Shown: positions 51,480 through 59,701 of the stretch, piece after piece | How the letters are laid out: each line of letters begins with the position of its first letter | Position numbering within the stretch: the first letter of the stretch is position 1 | Assembly (NCBI GenBank): GCA_031082315.1 | Contig: JAVHLC010000004.1 | Location: 62,001 to 126,000 of the forward strand | DNA from: Thermodesulfobacteriota bacterium | GTDB lineage: Bacteria; Desulfobacterota; QYQD01 | Length of the DNA: 64,000 nt | Direction of reading: 5' to 3' | The notes under the pieces: model-generated | The model's database searches: none | What the model was told of the DNA's origin: nothing | Seen by the model: only the letters and a program-made list of their open reading frames with translations | Program-made: the position numbers and the translations under genes

Positions 51480-52808
51480 TCAACGGTGAACCCCTTCTAA
51501 CCCTTCTTCGGAATTCAGCATGTTCAAGATCACTTTCTCGTTTAAATGATGAATAGTGGATAATAATTCGTGAGCCGAATCGTCTTCCGCCGCTGGGGAG
51601 TCGTAGATGATTTCCCTCAAATGATCCTCCGTCAGCCATTCGTCATTCTTATCGCTGGTGTATACAAAGCCATCCGGCAGCTTCTGACCGATGTCATAAC
51701 GATTACGGTTTTCCCACCATGAATAGCGTGGCATGATGATATACATACCATCGTAGGCAACAGTGTTCCGCCCTTCCTCCTCTGTAATCAGAGCCTCATG
51801 CAGTTTCTCGCCCGGCCTTATCCCTATAAATCCGATTTCACATCCCGGGGCTACTGCTCTGGCTAAATCCATGATCTTCATACTTGGTATCTTAGGCACA
51901 AAAATTTCCCCTCCCTGCATATGGCAGAGGGCCTTAATAACCAATTCAATCGCCTGATCGAGCGTAATCCAGAACCTGGTCATCCGTCTGTCCGTTATGG
52001 TTACCTTTCCGCTCTTTTTCTGCTCTTTGAATAGAGGGATAACGCTGCCTCTACTTCCAATAACATTGCCGTACCGCACGCAACAAAACCGCGTACCCCG
52101 TGAACCGGAGTAGGAATTTCCCTGGATGAAAAGCTTGTCCGCACAGAGTTTGGTAGCTCCATAGAGGTTGACCGGGTTTACGGCTTTGTCCGTACTCAGT
52201 GCCACTACTTTCTTCACACCGGTGTTGATGGCAGCATCGATGACATTCTGCGCCCCGTAGATATTGGTTTTTACCGCCTCAAAAGGATTATATTCGCAGG
52301 AGGGAACCTGCTTAAGCGCTGCGGCATGTACGACTATATCTACTCCCTCCATCGCCCTTTTTAAACGGTCAGCATCTCTTACATCACCGATAAAGTACCT
52401 TAAAACCTCCTCGCCAAATTGTTGGCGCATCTCGTGTTGTTTTAACTCATCACGACTGTAAATTCTTATGACCTTTGGGTTATACTTTTCGACCATTACC
52501 TTACAGAAATGTTTTCCAAAAGACCCCGTCCCACCGGTTAAGAGAATAGATTGTTTTTCCCAATCTATCTTTCCGATGTCGGCATTCCCTTTTTTAAGAA
52601 GTCCCTTGGCCTGCTCAATTGTTCTATTCTTGCCGTGAAGCAATTCCTTGATTTGCATCAATGCATCAATATCCTCATCAGAATATCTTCTCTGCCCACC
52701 ATTCGTCCTTATTGGTTTGACAAACGCAGGAAACGCGGACTCCCAATATCGGATCGTAGATGTTGGGACACCTAACTTCTTGCTCACCTCTTGTACCCTG
52801 TAATCCAT
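51480..52808 (-). CDS. pseB: PseB-type UDP-GlcNAc dehydratase with N-terminal MerR HTH
   Basis: 442 residues. Residues 1-73 are a MerR-type DNA-binding domain: YRVQEVSKKLGVPTSTIRYWE, then GGQRRYSDEDIDALMQIKELL. From about 83 follows an SDR dehydratase: ILLTGGTGSFGKHFCKVMV (NAD(P) loop), ALSTDKAVNPVNLYGATKL (YxxxK and the Asp-Lys of PseB/FlaA1), FWITLDQAIELVIKAL. It makes the 4-keto-6-deoxy intermediate that PseC aminates. A DNA-binding domain on this enzyme is unusual and suggests autoregulation. A sigma-54-type promoter lies about 220 bp upstream. The last residues GVHR and stop are read from a CCGTTNN array. Confidence 0.93.
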   Translation of the reverse strand: MDYRVQEVSKKLGVPTSTIRYWESAFPAFVKPIRTNGGQRRYSDEDIDALMQIKELLHGKNRTIEQAKGLLKKGNADIGKIDWEKQSILLTGGTGSFGKHFCKVMVEKYNPKVIRIYSRDELKQHEMRQQFGEEVLRYFIGDVRDADRLKRAMEGVDIVVHAAALKQVPSCEYNPFEAVKTNIYGAQNVIDAAINTGVKKVVALSTDKAVNPVNLYGATKLCADKLFIQGNSYSGSRGTRFCCVRYGNVIGSRGSVIPLFKEQKKSGKVTITDRRMTRFWITLDQAIELVIKALCHMQGGEIFVPKIPSMKIMDLARAVAPGCEIGFIGIRPGEKLHEALITEEEGRNTVAYDGMYIIMPRYSWWENRNRYDIGQKLPDGFVYTSDKNDEWLTEDHLREIIYDSPAAEDDSAHELLSTIHHLNEKVILNMLNSEEGLEGVHR

Positions 52809-52829
52809 AGTCTTACTCCATTGTTGGAT

Positions 52830-52960
52830 TGTTCACCGTTGACCGTTTACCGTTATCCGAATAAAAGCAGTTAACCGTGCTATTATCCGGTCGGTAAACG
52901 GTAAACAGTGAACGGTGAACGAATATTGTCGGTCAACGGTTAACGGATAACGGTCAACTA
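52830..52960. repeat. Complex CCGTTNN array in the pseB leader
   Basis: Three runs: GTTCACC GTTGACC GTTTACC GTTATCC G; inverted GGTAAAC GGTAAAC AGTGAAC GGTGAAC G; inverted GGTCAAC GGTTAAC GGATAAC GGTCAAC. Arms can pair in alternative ways in the leader between the predicted sigma-54 start site (about 53015) and the pseB ATG. Confidence 0.8.
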
Positions 52961-53025
52961 TTATTACCGTTCTCGGCACATAGGAGAAGAAACTTTAATT
53001 TAACTTTTAGATTTACTTCAGGATT

Positions 53026-53041
53026 TGCAATCAATGTGCCA
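53026..53041 (-). promoter_or_regulatory. Sigma-54 promoter of the pse operon
   Basis: On the minus strand: TGGCAC, ATTGA, TTGCA; GG and GC are 12 bp apart as required for -24/-12 recognition. Predicted transcription start about 53015. It would drive pseB and downstream genes, linking glycan synthesis to an enhancer-binding activator such as a flagellar regulator; the activator is not in the window. Confidence 0.7.
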
Positions 53042-53187
53042 TGGTTATCAGCACTTATTTTTGTCATTAAACCAATTAGTTACACTGGATACCGGATTTT
53101 GGGTAGGAACGAGGGTAGGCAAATTGTTCCGGGTACTAGGCAAATAAGTCAAAAAATTGACGACAAAGCCTGAAATGCTGCAGATTC

Positions 53188-53530
53188 TTACATTTGGAAC
53201 TCAGGAACTCATGAAAAAACAGAGCAACCAGAAGCCGAACTGTTGAAAATCAATTTCTCAAAAATACTTTCCTGGTAACAAGTTAGATTTTTGAAAGCCT
53301 GTCGTAAATGCGATGCCCCTCCAGAGGCGGGGCTTCGAATTGTAATGCCTGAAGTGTTACCACTTATATGAATGAATCTGGAAATCAAGAAATCAGGAAT
53401 GCATTTTTCTTCATGAGTTCCTGAGTTCCTGATTAAAACGTCTTCCTGAATTCTTTCAAACTCTCTTCTTCCTGATTTGATATGTTTCTTTGCATTTTTT
53501 ATCATGCATTTTCAAAACGCTAAATTATTA
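53188..53530. repeat. Family F repeat element, copy 3 (longest)
   Basis: It carries all parts: GGAACTCAGGAACTCATGAA, CAGAAGCCGAACTGTT, AAAGCCTGTCGTAAATGCGA, a small hairpin region CCCCTCCAGAGGCGGGG, GTTACCACTTATATGAATGA, TTCCTGAGTTCCTGATTAAA and the right end TTTTATCATGCATTTTCAAA. The right end encodes the C-terminal NNLAF and stop of the GT9 gene at 53512. Confidence 0.75.
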
Positions 53531-55158
53531 CGATTGTTAAGCGTTATCTCAAAACTGGTTATAATGTCCCTTAATGCCGTATATTTCTCCAAGAAATTGT
53601 GCGCGAGCTCAGGGAAATTACAAGGCTCCATTTCCGCCATATAGTACTCATGCATCTCTTTCAGGATGGAAAGCGGGCATTCTAAATCTCTTACCCTTTC
53701 CTCAATCTGCCTTAAGGATTCGATCATAACCTGGACAAGCGGGATATCCGGTTTGTCCCTTCGAAATTGATCGATTATCTTCTGACATAAAGTCCTTCCG
53801 TCTTCATAGATCTTTTTATAGGATGAACAAGCTGTTTTAATGGCGGCTAAGATTTCTTCTGTCCGTGGGTCCTTACCTTTCACTTCAACATCAACAGAGT
53901 CCGAGCGCAGGCCAAGCCAGTCATTCCAGAGGCTTTGGCTGACTGATGCTTTTAGATAGTGGAACGACCTCAGCCAGGGCAAAAAGCCGTCTGTATTGGG
54001 GCTGATCAACCGGTATCTCAATGTTCCGTCGGTATGGAAGGAAGATTTGTATAGGCTGGCTTCCGGCCCCGAAGCCGCTATCCCCTCATCCAGACCCAAA
54101 CAAAGCCTCACCCCATGCTCCACGGTTTCAGGTTTTATGTTTTCTCTGCATAAGGGATAATAACACGCCGTTGAGCCTAGGCACGGCGCACATGGATAAT
54201 TCGACTGGACGGCTACATGTCCGGCCCCATAAGGACCTGTCACCCCAAAATGGGCCGTACTAACGAAGATCCCGACCACTTTGGTTTCCACCGCAGCCGC
54301 GATGTGGATCGGACCTGTATCATTACCTATTAATAGATCGATCCCCTTAAAAAATGAACCCAGTTCCGAAAGTCTCGTCTTCCCGATAAGGCTTGTAAAG
54401 GGATAGGTCGCCTGTTCATGGAATCTATCGGCAAGAGTCAGGTCTCTTTCAGATCCGAAAAGAACGATTTGTGCATCCAGGTGCTGGAAAAGGAGTTCTC
54501 CCAATTTGATAAAATTTTTCAACGGCCACGCCCTGTTGGGCTTGCTTGCTCCAAGCTGAAAACCAATGGATAACTTTCCACCTCGAACTCCGAGATCGGA
54601 TAGTTGAGAGGCGCATTTTTGATCTAACGCCGGATCAGTAGGCAAAAACTGCCCTGCCGGCCTGTTTTTTACACCAGCCATTCCCATGTAAATATCAACT
54701 AAATTTAGTAAGTTGTCTTTCTGATTTCTTGTCATAGCAAAAAGATATTTTCCCCATTTGCCGGAAACGACAATCTCATCTTTGTCCGAAAATATCCTGC
54801 CTCTCTTCTGCCTGGCCCTCACCCTCCCGGACAAGTAACTGCTGCCCCAATTATGGGTCAAATTGACTAATAGGTCATATTCTTCGGCCAACTCAGGAAC
54901 CCTGTTCCATAATTGGTCGAGCGCATCCAGACTTCCTTCGCTTAACTCCCCCACAATAGAACCGATCTCCTGCCACGGAAGTGTCACTAAATTATCGATC
55001 CACGGAACATCAGAAAGAATATGGCAAAAATCCTCAATGCCAAGATAAGTGATTACGCTGTGAGGCTGCTCCTCTTTCAATAACTTTAATGCTGGAAGAC
55101 TCTGAACCATGTCACCCAGACGACTGAGATGGATTATCAAAATTTTTCCATCGTCCAT
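53512..55158 (-). CDS. Family 9 glycosyltransferase with C-terminal helical extension
   Basis: 548 residues. GT9 part about 1-350: ILIIHLSRLGDMVQSLPALKLL at the start, IGFQLGASKPNRAWPLKNFI, QIVLFGSERDLTLADRF, LLIGNDTGPIHIAAAVETKVVGIF, then Cys-rich YPCAPCLGSTACYYPLC. The C-terminal ~170 residues are helical and resemble in position the extension on the GT9 at 28.8 kb. It likely adds a heptose-like sugar to a surface glycan or flagellin. The final residues are repeat-encoded. Confidence 0.92.
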   Translation of the reverse strand: MDDGKILIIHLSRLGDMVQSLPALKLLKEEQPHSVITYLGIEDFCHILSDVPWIDNLVTLPWQEIGSIVGELSEGSLDALDQLWNRVPELAEEYDLLVNLTHNWGSSYLSGRVRARQKRGRIFSDKDEIVVSGKWGKYLFAMTRNQKDNLLNLVDIYMGMAGVKNRPAGQFLPTDPALDQKCASQLSDLGVRGGKLSIGFQLGASKPNRAWPLKNFIKLGELLFQHLDAQIVLFGSERDLTLADRFHEQATYPFTSLIGKTRLSELGSFFKGIDLLIGNDTGPIHIAAAVETKVVGIFVSTAHFGVTGPYGAGHVAVQSNYPCAPCLGSTACYYPLCRENIKPETVEHGVRLCLGLDEGIAASGPEASLYKSSFHTDGTLRYRLISPNTDGFLPWLRSFHYLKASVSQSLWNDWLGLRSDSVDVEVKGKDPRTEEILAAIKTACSSYKKIYEDGRTLCQKIIDQFRRDKPDIPLVQVMIESLRQIEERVRDLECPLSILKEMHEYYMAEMEPCNFPELAHNFLEKYTALRDIITSFEITLNNRNNLAF

Positions 55159-55199
55159 ATAAATCCCCTTTCCGGGCTTCCCGTATCGTCAAAAGATTA

Positions 55200-55615
55200 A
55201 CCACAGAGCACATAGACCTACGGTCTGCCGTAGGCAGAGAAAATAATAATATCAAGAACACCTTGGGTGTTAAACAGTCCTACATTCAGAAAGGGCTATC
55301 AATCTGGAACTCACGAACTCATGAAAGAACAGAGCAACCAGAAGCCGAACTGCTGAAAATCAATTTCTCAAAAATACTTTCCTGGTAACAATTTATATGA
55401 ATGAATCTGGAAATCAAAAAATCAGGAATGGAACAGCATTTTTCCTGAGTTCATGAGTTCCTGATTATCAGCCTTATTTTCCTGGTTTCCTGAATTCCTG
55501 ATTAAAACGTCTTCCTGAATTCTTTCAAACTCTCTTCTTCCTGATTTCCTGATTTGATATGTTTCTTTGCACTTTTTATCATGTATTTTCAAAACGCTAA
55601 ATTGTTACGAACAGT
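55200..55615. repeat. Family F repeat element, copy 4, with a CTCTGTGNN fragment
   Basis: A short family H relic (TTAACCACAGAGCACATAGA) and an inverted CCTACGG-tctg-CCGTAGG at about 55202-55238. Then the family F element 55288-55612 with CAGAAGCCGAACTGCT, units TTCCTGGT TTCCTGAA TTCCTGAT and the same right end as copies 2 and 3. No gene in the 460-bp gap. Confidence 0.75.
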
Positions 55616-55618
55616 CTC

Positions 55619-56614
55619 TTATGATAAAACACTCAAAACTTCCTCTGCGCGGTGTTTATATGTATGCTTTTTTAACACAAGCTCCTGAGCCCTTTCTACA
55701 ATTGCCTCGCGCTCAGCTTCATGCTCAAGAAAATAGTCTATGGCCCGTTCCATATCCTCCCAGGTGTTCAAGGAAACCACCTCTTCCGCCGGATCAAAAT
55801 GAAGTGTCAGAGGCTTTCGCATGTCGGTCAGCTGAAAAGCACCCAGTCCGGCTAATTCAAATGTTCTCGGATTTAAAAAGTCCCCTCCCTCAAATGTGTG
55901 CGGAAACGGGGATGAATGCAGATTAATATTTATGACCGAACGTTGATATATATCCCGCGCTTCACATTCCGTGATCCTACGATCGCCAACAACCACCGAT
56001 GAGTTAGGATGTTTGTTCCATCCTTCGCCATATATCTGAAAGTCCGTCCTTCGCAGCTTACCAAAAAAATGAATGCGATTTGGATATGGGGCCCCCACAA
56101 AAGAAACGGATATTTTTGGCTTCTTTTCGCGGACCGGACATTCCAAATTGGAGTCGAACGCAGCAGGCAAGTAATAATAGTTATTGCAGCCGATCTGGTT
56201 TAACTGGTCCCAAAAGGTTTCTTTTTGTATTGTGAAAAAGTGATCAAAATGGGGTGCTATGGCCCTCCAGTACTCAAAAATACGATAGTCTTCCATAAAC
56301 CAGTAGCACAGCCGTATGCCCGCCTTTTTGAATTCCCGCAAGATTTCGGAATCGTTAAGGGGAGACTGGGCAACGCCGAAAATGACATCGGGTTTGAAAT
56401 TACTAACCCTTTCCAATAGCCTTATTCTAACTTTCAAATAAAACTGATATGATTTCTGCTCATCCCGTACGCTTCTTATCTCCAGCAGTTCTTTCTGAAG
56501 GTCTGCATAATCAAGAAAATCGGCCTCAAGCTTGATTTCATTAAAAGCCTGATAAATGGCCCGTCCCATGGGTACGGTACCGCCATAAATTGCCCCAACA
56601 ACCAGGATACGCAT
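55619..56614 (-). CDS. CgeB-like glycosyltransferase
   Basis: 331 residues. N-terminal RILVVGAIYGGTVPMGRAIYQAF, C-terminal half with KISVSFVGAPYPNRIHFFGKL, IYGEGWNKHP, ININLHSSPFPHTFEGGDFLNPRTFELAGLGAFQLTD, the conserved block of CgeB/GT1-2 proteins. It lacks a signal peptide. It probably adds a sugar to a surface glycan or protein. Its stop lies a few bases from the end of family F copy 4. Confidence 0.88.
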   Translation of the reverse strand: MRILVVGAIYGGTVPMGRAIYQAFNEIKLEADFLDYADLQKELLEIRSVRDEQKSYQFYLKVRIRLLERVSNFKPDVIFGVAQSPLNDSEILREFKKAGIRLCYWFMEDYRIFEYWRAIAPHFDHFFTIQKETFWDQLNQIGCNNYYYLPAAFDSNLECPVREKKPKISVSFVGAPYPNRIHFFGKLRRTDFQIYGEGWNKHPNSSVVVGDRRITECEARDIYQRSVININLHSSPFPHTFEGGDFLNPRTFELAGLGAFQLTDMRKPLTLHFDPAEEVVSLNTWEDMERAIDYFLEHEAEREAIVERAQELVLKKHTYKHRAEEVLSVLS

Positions 56615-56634
56615 CTATTGCCTCCGACAATATT

Positions 56635-56702
56635 CGTTCACCGTTGACCGCTATTGATCGTTCACCGTTCACCGTTGACCGACCGGATAATACACGGTCA
56701 AC
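56635..56702. repeat. CCGTTNN array at the end of a GT9 gene
   Basis: Units CGTTCAC CGTTGAC CG, a break, CGTTCAC CGTTCAC CGTTGAC CGACCGG, then an inverted CGGTCAAC. The C-terminal LTVYYPVGQR and stop (56669-56671) of the GT9 gene are read from it. Confidence 0.75.
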
Positions 56703-57871
56703 TGCTTATTAAATGCCTCAACCACTTCGTCCAGCCGCAACGCCTCAAAACAAGGACTCACTTCGGTCGGGGTAAAATCAACCTCCTTGCAGCCGCGGTG
56801 TGTTTCCAAACAAGGGCCCTTACACGTTTTGCCCTCGTACGTCGCCCTGATGCCAACGACAGAAGGATAATCGGCTACATGCGTTTCCGGGGGAAATGGC
56901 CCGAAAAGGGCTATGCCGGGTATGCCCATAGCCCCCGCCGCATGAACAATACCGGTATCAACAGATATGAAGGCATCGATCAATGACAGAGCCGCAACCG
57001 TGTCATGGTAGTCGTGAACAAGATGTGAAAGATTTATTATCGGCGCGCTTGAGGCATCAATTTCTTTTTGCATAAGCCTTGAAGCCTCTTTATCCTTAAT
57101 AAGCAAGGCCTGGTATCTATCCTGTAGTTTGCTCGCTATCCTGGCAAAAAGGACCGGCGAGGCATTCTTATGTTGAAATCTCGATTTCCAATTAAGGCAA
57201 AGCAGCTTTTTGCCCGTTTCCTTTCGAATCTGGTCCAGTACAGGCTTAACCTTTTCTACCCTCTCGGTATCAGGTCTAATATAAGGTAAATCGATCCTTT
57301 CATGTGGATTCAGTTTAAGTATCTCAAGGCATGAGTCCTTCATCGATTTGTGCAGAGACCTCTGGTAGTTTACCGGAATAAAACTGACAAGAAAATCAAA
57401 CACACTTAATTCTCGCAGGCTCAAGATATTCGGCCGCACGTCGGTCACATAAGGCACCCCGGGATAAGGAAAGTTACGAATCCAATTGCAGCCCAGGGTG
57501 ATATACGGGGGATCGCCCTTCGCGATAGTCGTTTTGTATAAGGCCCTTAATGCAGGCTGGATCAGGATCATATCACCCCAGCCGTTCAGCATGAGAATCA
57601 AAACTCGCTTACCCCCAAGGTACTGGGTACCATCATAGATTTGGGGAAATTTAATGTTCTCAGGAGCCCCTATTGAGTTATAGAGCGAAACCCCGGGGAT
57701 AGACCGCAAGCCAAAAAGCTTGACATGCATATCTGTCAAAACCAACACACGCTCCGGATCAAAATCATGGTGAGCCGAGGGCTGAATCGACGTCGTGCAG
57801 CCATCTGTATCAAACTCTAACGGAACAGATGAAGTAAGAAAACATACGCCTGGAATATTTAAAGTTGCCAT
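56669..57871 (-). CDS. Family 9 glycosyltransferase
   Basis: 400 residues. GT9 features: RVLILMLNGWGDMILIQPALRAL, LLCLNWKSRFQHKNASPVLF, ALSLIDAFISVDTGIVHAAGAMGIPGIALFGPF and a Cys-containing stretch KTCKGPCLETHRGCKEVDFTP. An N-terminal ~80-residue segment precedes the first Rossmann fold. Likely a surface glycan transferase. The end is repeat-encoded. Confidence 0.9.
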   Translation of the reverse strand: MATLNIPGVCFLTSSVPLEFDTDGCTTSIQPSAHHDFDPERVLVLTDMHVKLFGLRSIPGVSLYNSIGAPENIKFPQIYDGTQYLGGKRVLILMLNGWGDMILIQPALRALYKTTIAKGDPPYITLGCNWIRNFPYPGVPYVTDVRPNILSLRELSVFDFLVSFIPVNYQRSLHKSMKDSCLEILKLNPHERIDLPYIRPDTERVEKVKPVLDQIRKETGKKLLCLNWKSRFQHKNASPVLFARIASKLQDRYQALLIKDKEASRLMQKEIDASSAPIINLSHLVHDYHDTVAALSLIDAFISVDTGIVHAAGAMGIPGIALFGPFPPETHVADYPSVVGIRATYEGKTCKGPCLETHRGCKEVDFTPTEVSPCFEALRLDEVVEAFNKQLTVYYPVGQR

Positions 57872-57913
57872 AGGAGCTTAAGAGGCCTCTCTCATTGGCT
57901 CGGCCGCATCAGG

Positions 57914-58573
57914 CTATTGTGACTTATCTTTTATTATATTATAAAGAACCATAATAGTAACCTGACGATATTGTTGTTCTGGCAAGGCATTATTTCTTTT
58001 CTTTTCAGTTACCCGCACCCACTGTTCGATACCTGACTCATTTATTATTTTCGTAAACAAAATCGTATTTACTATCTGAAATCCCAGACGCTGATATAAA
58101 GAAACAGCCGGTTTATTGTCGGAAAAAACCTCAAGATTGATTTGCTCTAACCCGAGTTCCTGGAAGGCCCATTCCAGAAGCGTTTTGGCCGCAAAGGTCA
58201 TTATTTCCTTTGGTGATCCCTTTTCACCTCGTATTATCCTCCCGAATTCCGCAGTTCGTTTGTCAAGATTAATATGATATAAGGCCATTTGCCCGACAGA
58301 AAAAGCGGAAGGTATATCGATAAAAAATATAATGTCGCTATAATCATGTTGATAACCCTTTAACCAGGCCAGGACATCTTTTTCAGAGGGTTTTATCGAG
58401 GTAAAAAAAGAATCATAATTATCACGGCGCCATTTTGAAATTTTCGCAGCATCTTCAATAGTGATCCGAACGGGCCTTAAGTGGCACATTAAACCATCTG
58501 GAACCTCAATTTTTAGGCAACCCATAGGATCAAAATTATTTTTTAGATCGCGGATTACATCAATTGATGTCAT
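57914..58573 (-). CDS. GNAT acetyltransferase for an amino-sugar
   Basis: 219 residues. GNAT motifs: AAKISKWRRDNYDSFFTS, KGSPKEIMTFAAKTLLEWAFQELGLEQINLEVFSDNKPAVSLYQRLGFQIVN. It overlaps the stop of the upstream aminotransferase by 4 bp (ATGA), so the two are translationally coupled, which is typical of aminotransferase/N-acetyltransferase pairs that make acetamido sugars. AT-rich relative to the pse genes. Confidence 0.87.
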   Translation of the reverse strand: MTSIDVIRDLKNNFDPMGCLKIEVPDGLMCHLRPVRITIEDAAKISKWRRDNYDSFFTSIKPSEKDVLAWLKGYQHDYSDIIFFIDIPSAFSVGQMALYHINLDKRTAEFGRIIRGEKGSPKEIMTFAAKTLLEWAFQELGLEQINLEVFSDNKPAVSLYQRLGFQIVNTILFTKIINESGIEQWVRVTEKKRNNALPEQQYRQVTIMVLYNIIKDKSQ

Positions 58574-59679
58574 TTTTGATAGAAGGTTCTTATAGAATCG
58601 ATGATGTAAGATACATTGTTATCGGATAAATCAGGGTATAATGGTAGTGTTAAGATCCTTGGAAAGACTTTTTCCGCATTAGGAAGTATGGGCCGATTTC
58701 CATAACAACGATAGAAATGAATGGGTTTATAATGTACTCCTGTATTTATTTGTTTATCACGCAGGAATACGCTCAGTTCATCTCGATTTTCGGCTTTGAT
58801 TCCGAATAAGTGCCATGAGGAAATGAAATCACCGCCATCCTCAGGTGGAAGTTCAATTTGAAACAAATCTGTAAGTCCTTCCCGATATAACTTAACGATT
58901 TGCCTGCGTCTCTCATTCGCTTTTTCCAGTTTTCCCAACTGAACGAGGCCTATGGCCGCTAAAATATCGTTTAAATGTGATTTCAGGCCGATTTCATCTA
59001 CGTTATACTCCCACCAGTAGCTTCTATCGAGTTTTGTCCTATCCCAAGTTCCCCTATCTATTCCAAGCCATCTGAGCCTTTTTGCTCGTAACACCATCTC
59101 TTCATTATTAAGTGTCAGGGCGCCGCCTTCGCCCATTGCTAAATTTTTCACCGCATGAAAACTAAAACAGCCCATGAAACCAATCCCACCTACGGGGACT
59201 CCTTTGTACTTTGATCCGCATGCGTGAGCACAGTCTTCAATAATAGGGATATTCCCCGAAACACTTTTGAGTTTATCCAAATCAACCGGCCTTCCGCCGT
59301 AATGGACAGGAATAATAGCCTTGGTTCGCGGCGAAATTTTACGAGCAACATCGTCAATATCAATATTTAATGTAGCCTCATCGATATCGGCAAATATTGG
59401 TGTGGCGAGATTGTAAACGACGCAATGAGCTGTTGATACAAAAGTCATTGTAGGCACAATAACTTCATCACCATGGTTTACGCCTAAGAGTTTCAATGCC
59501 ATATCCAATGCCGCAGTACACGAATTCAATCCCACGCAATATTTTACATGACTGAACCTGGCAAATTCCTCCTCGAATCGGGCGGTCTTGGGTCCTAACC
59601 CTACCCATCCGGACAGGATAACTTCGGCCACTGCTTCGACTTCTTTCTGATCATAAGAGGGTTTAAATACCTGGATCAT
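58570..59679 (-). CDS. DegT/DnrJ/EryC1 sugar aminotransferase
   Basis: 369 residues. IQVFKPSYDQKEVEAVAEVILSG, CVGLNSCTAALDMALKLLG, DEVIVPTMTFVSTAHCVVY, PLP lysine in FSFHAVKNLAMGEGGALTL, then HLNDILAAIGLVQL. It transfers an amino group to a keto-sugar nucleotide. Unlike the pseC gene it has no repeat insert and normal length. It pairs with the overlapping acetyltransferase downstream. Confidence 0.92.
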   Translation of the reverse strand: MIQVFKPSYDQKEVEAVAEVILSGWVGLGPKTARFEEEFARFSHVKYCVGLNSCTAALDMALKLLGVNHGDEVIVPTMTFVSTAHCVVYNLATPIFADIDEATLNIDIDDVARKISPRTKAIIPVHYGGRPVDLDKLKSVSGNIPIIEDCAHACGSKYKGVPVGGIGFMGCFSFHAVKNLAMGEGGALTLNNEEMVLRAKRLRWLGIDRGTWDRTKLDRSYWWEYNVDEIGLKSHLNDILAAIGLVQLGKLEKANERRRQIVKLYREGLTDLFQIELPPEDGGDFISSWHLFGIKAENRDELSVFLRDKQINTGVHYKPIHFYRCYGNRPILPNAEKVFPRILTLPLYPDLSDNNVSYIIDSIRTFYQK

Positions 59680-59701
59680 TTCTTATCCTTTGCATCATAA
59701 A

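Noticed and set aside
53209-53505. 98-codon frame within the family F repeat
   Set aside because: Entirely repeat sequence; related copies do not keep the frame open.
49389-53530. Arrays as CRISPR loci
   Set aside because: Units are 7-9 bp without spacers, change in two fixed positions and are often inverted; no cas gene is present.
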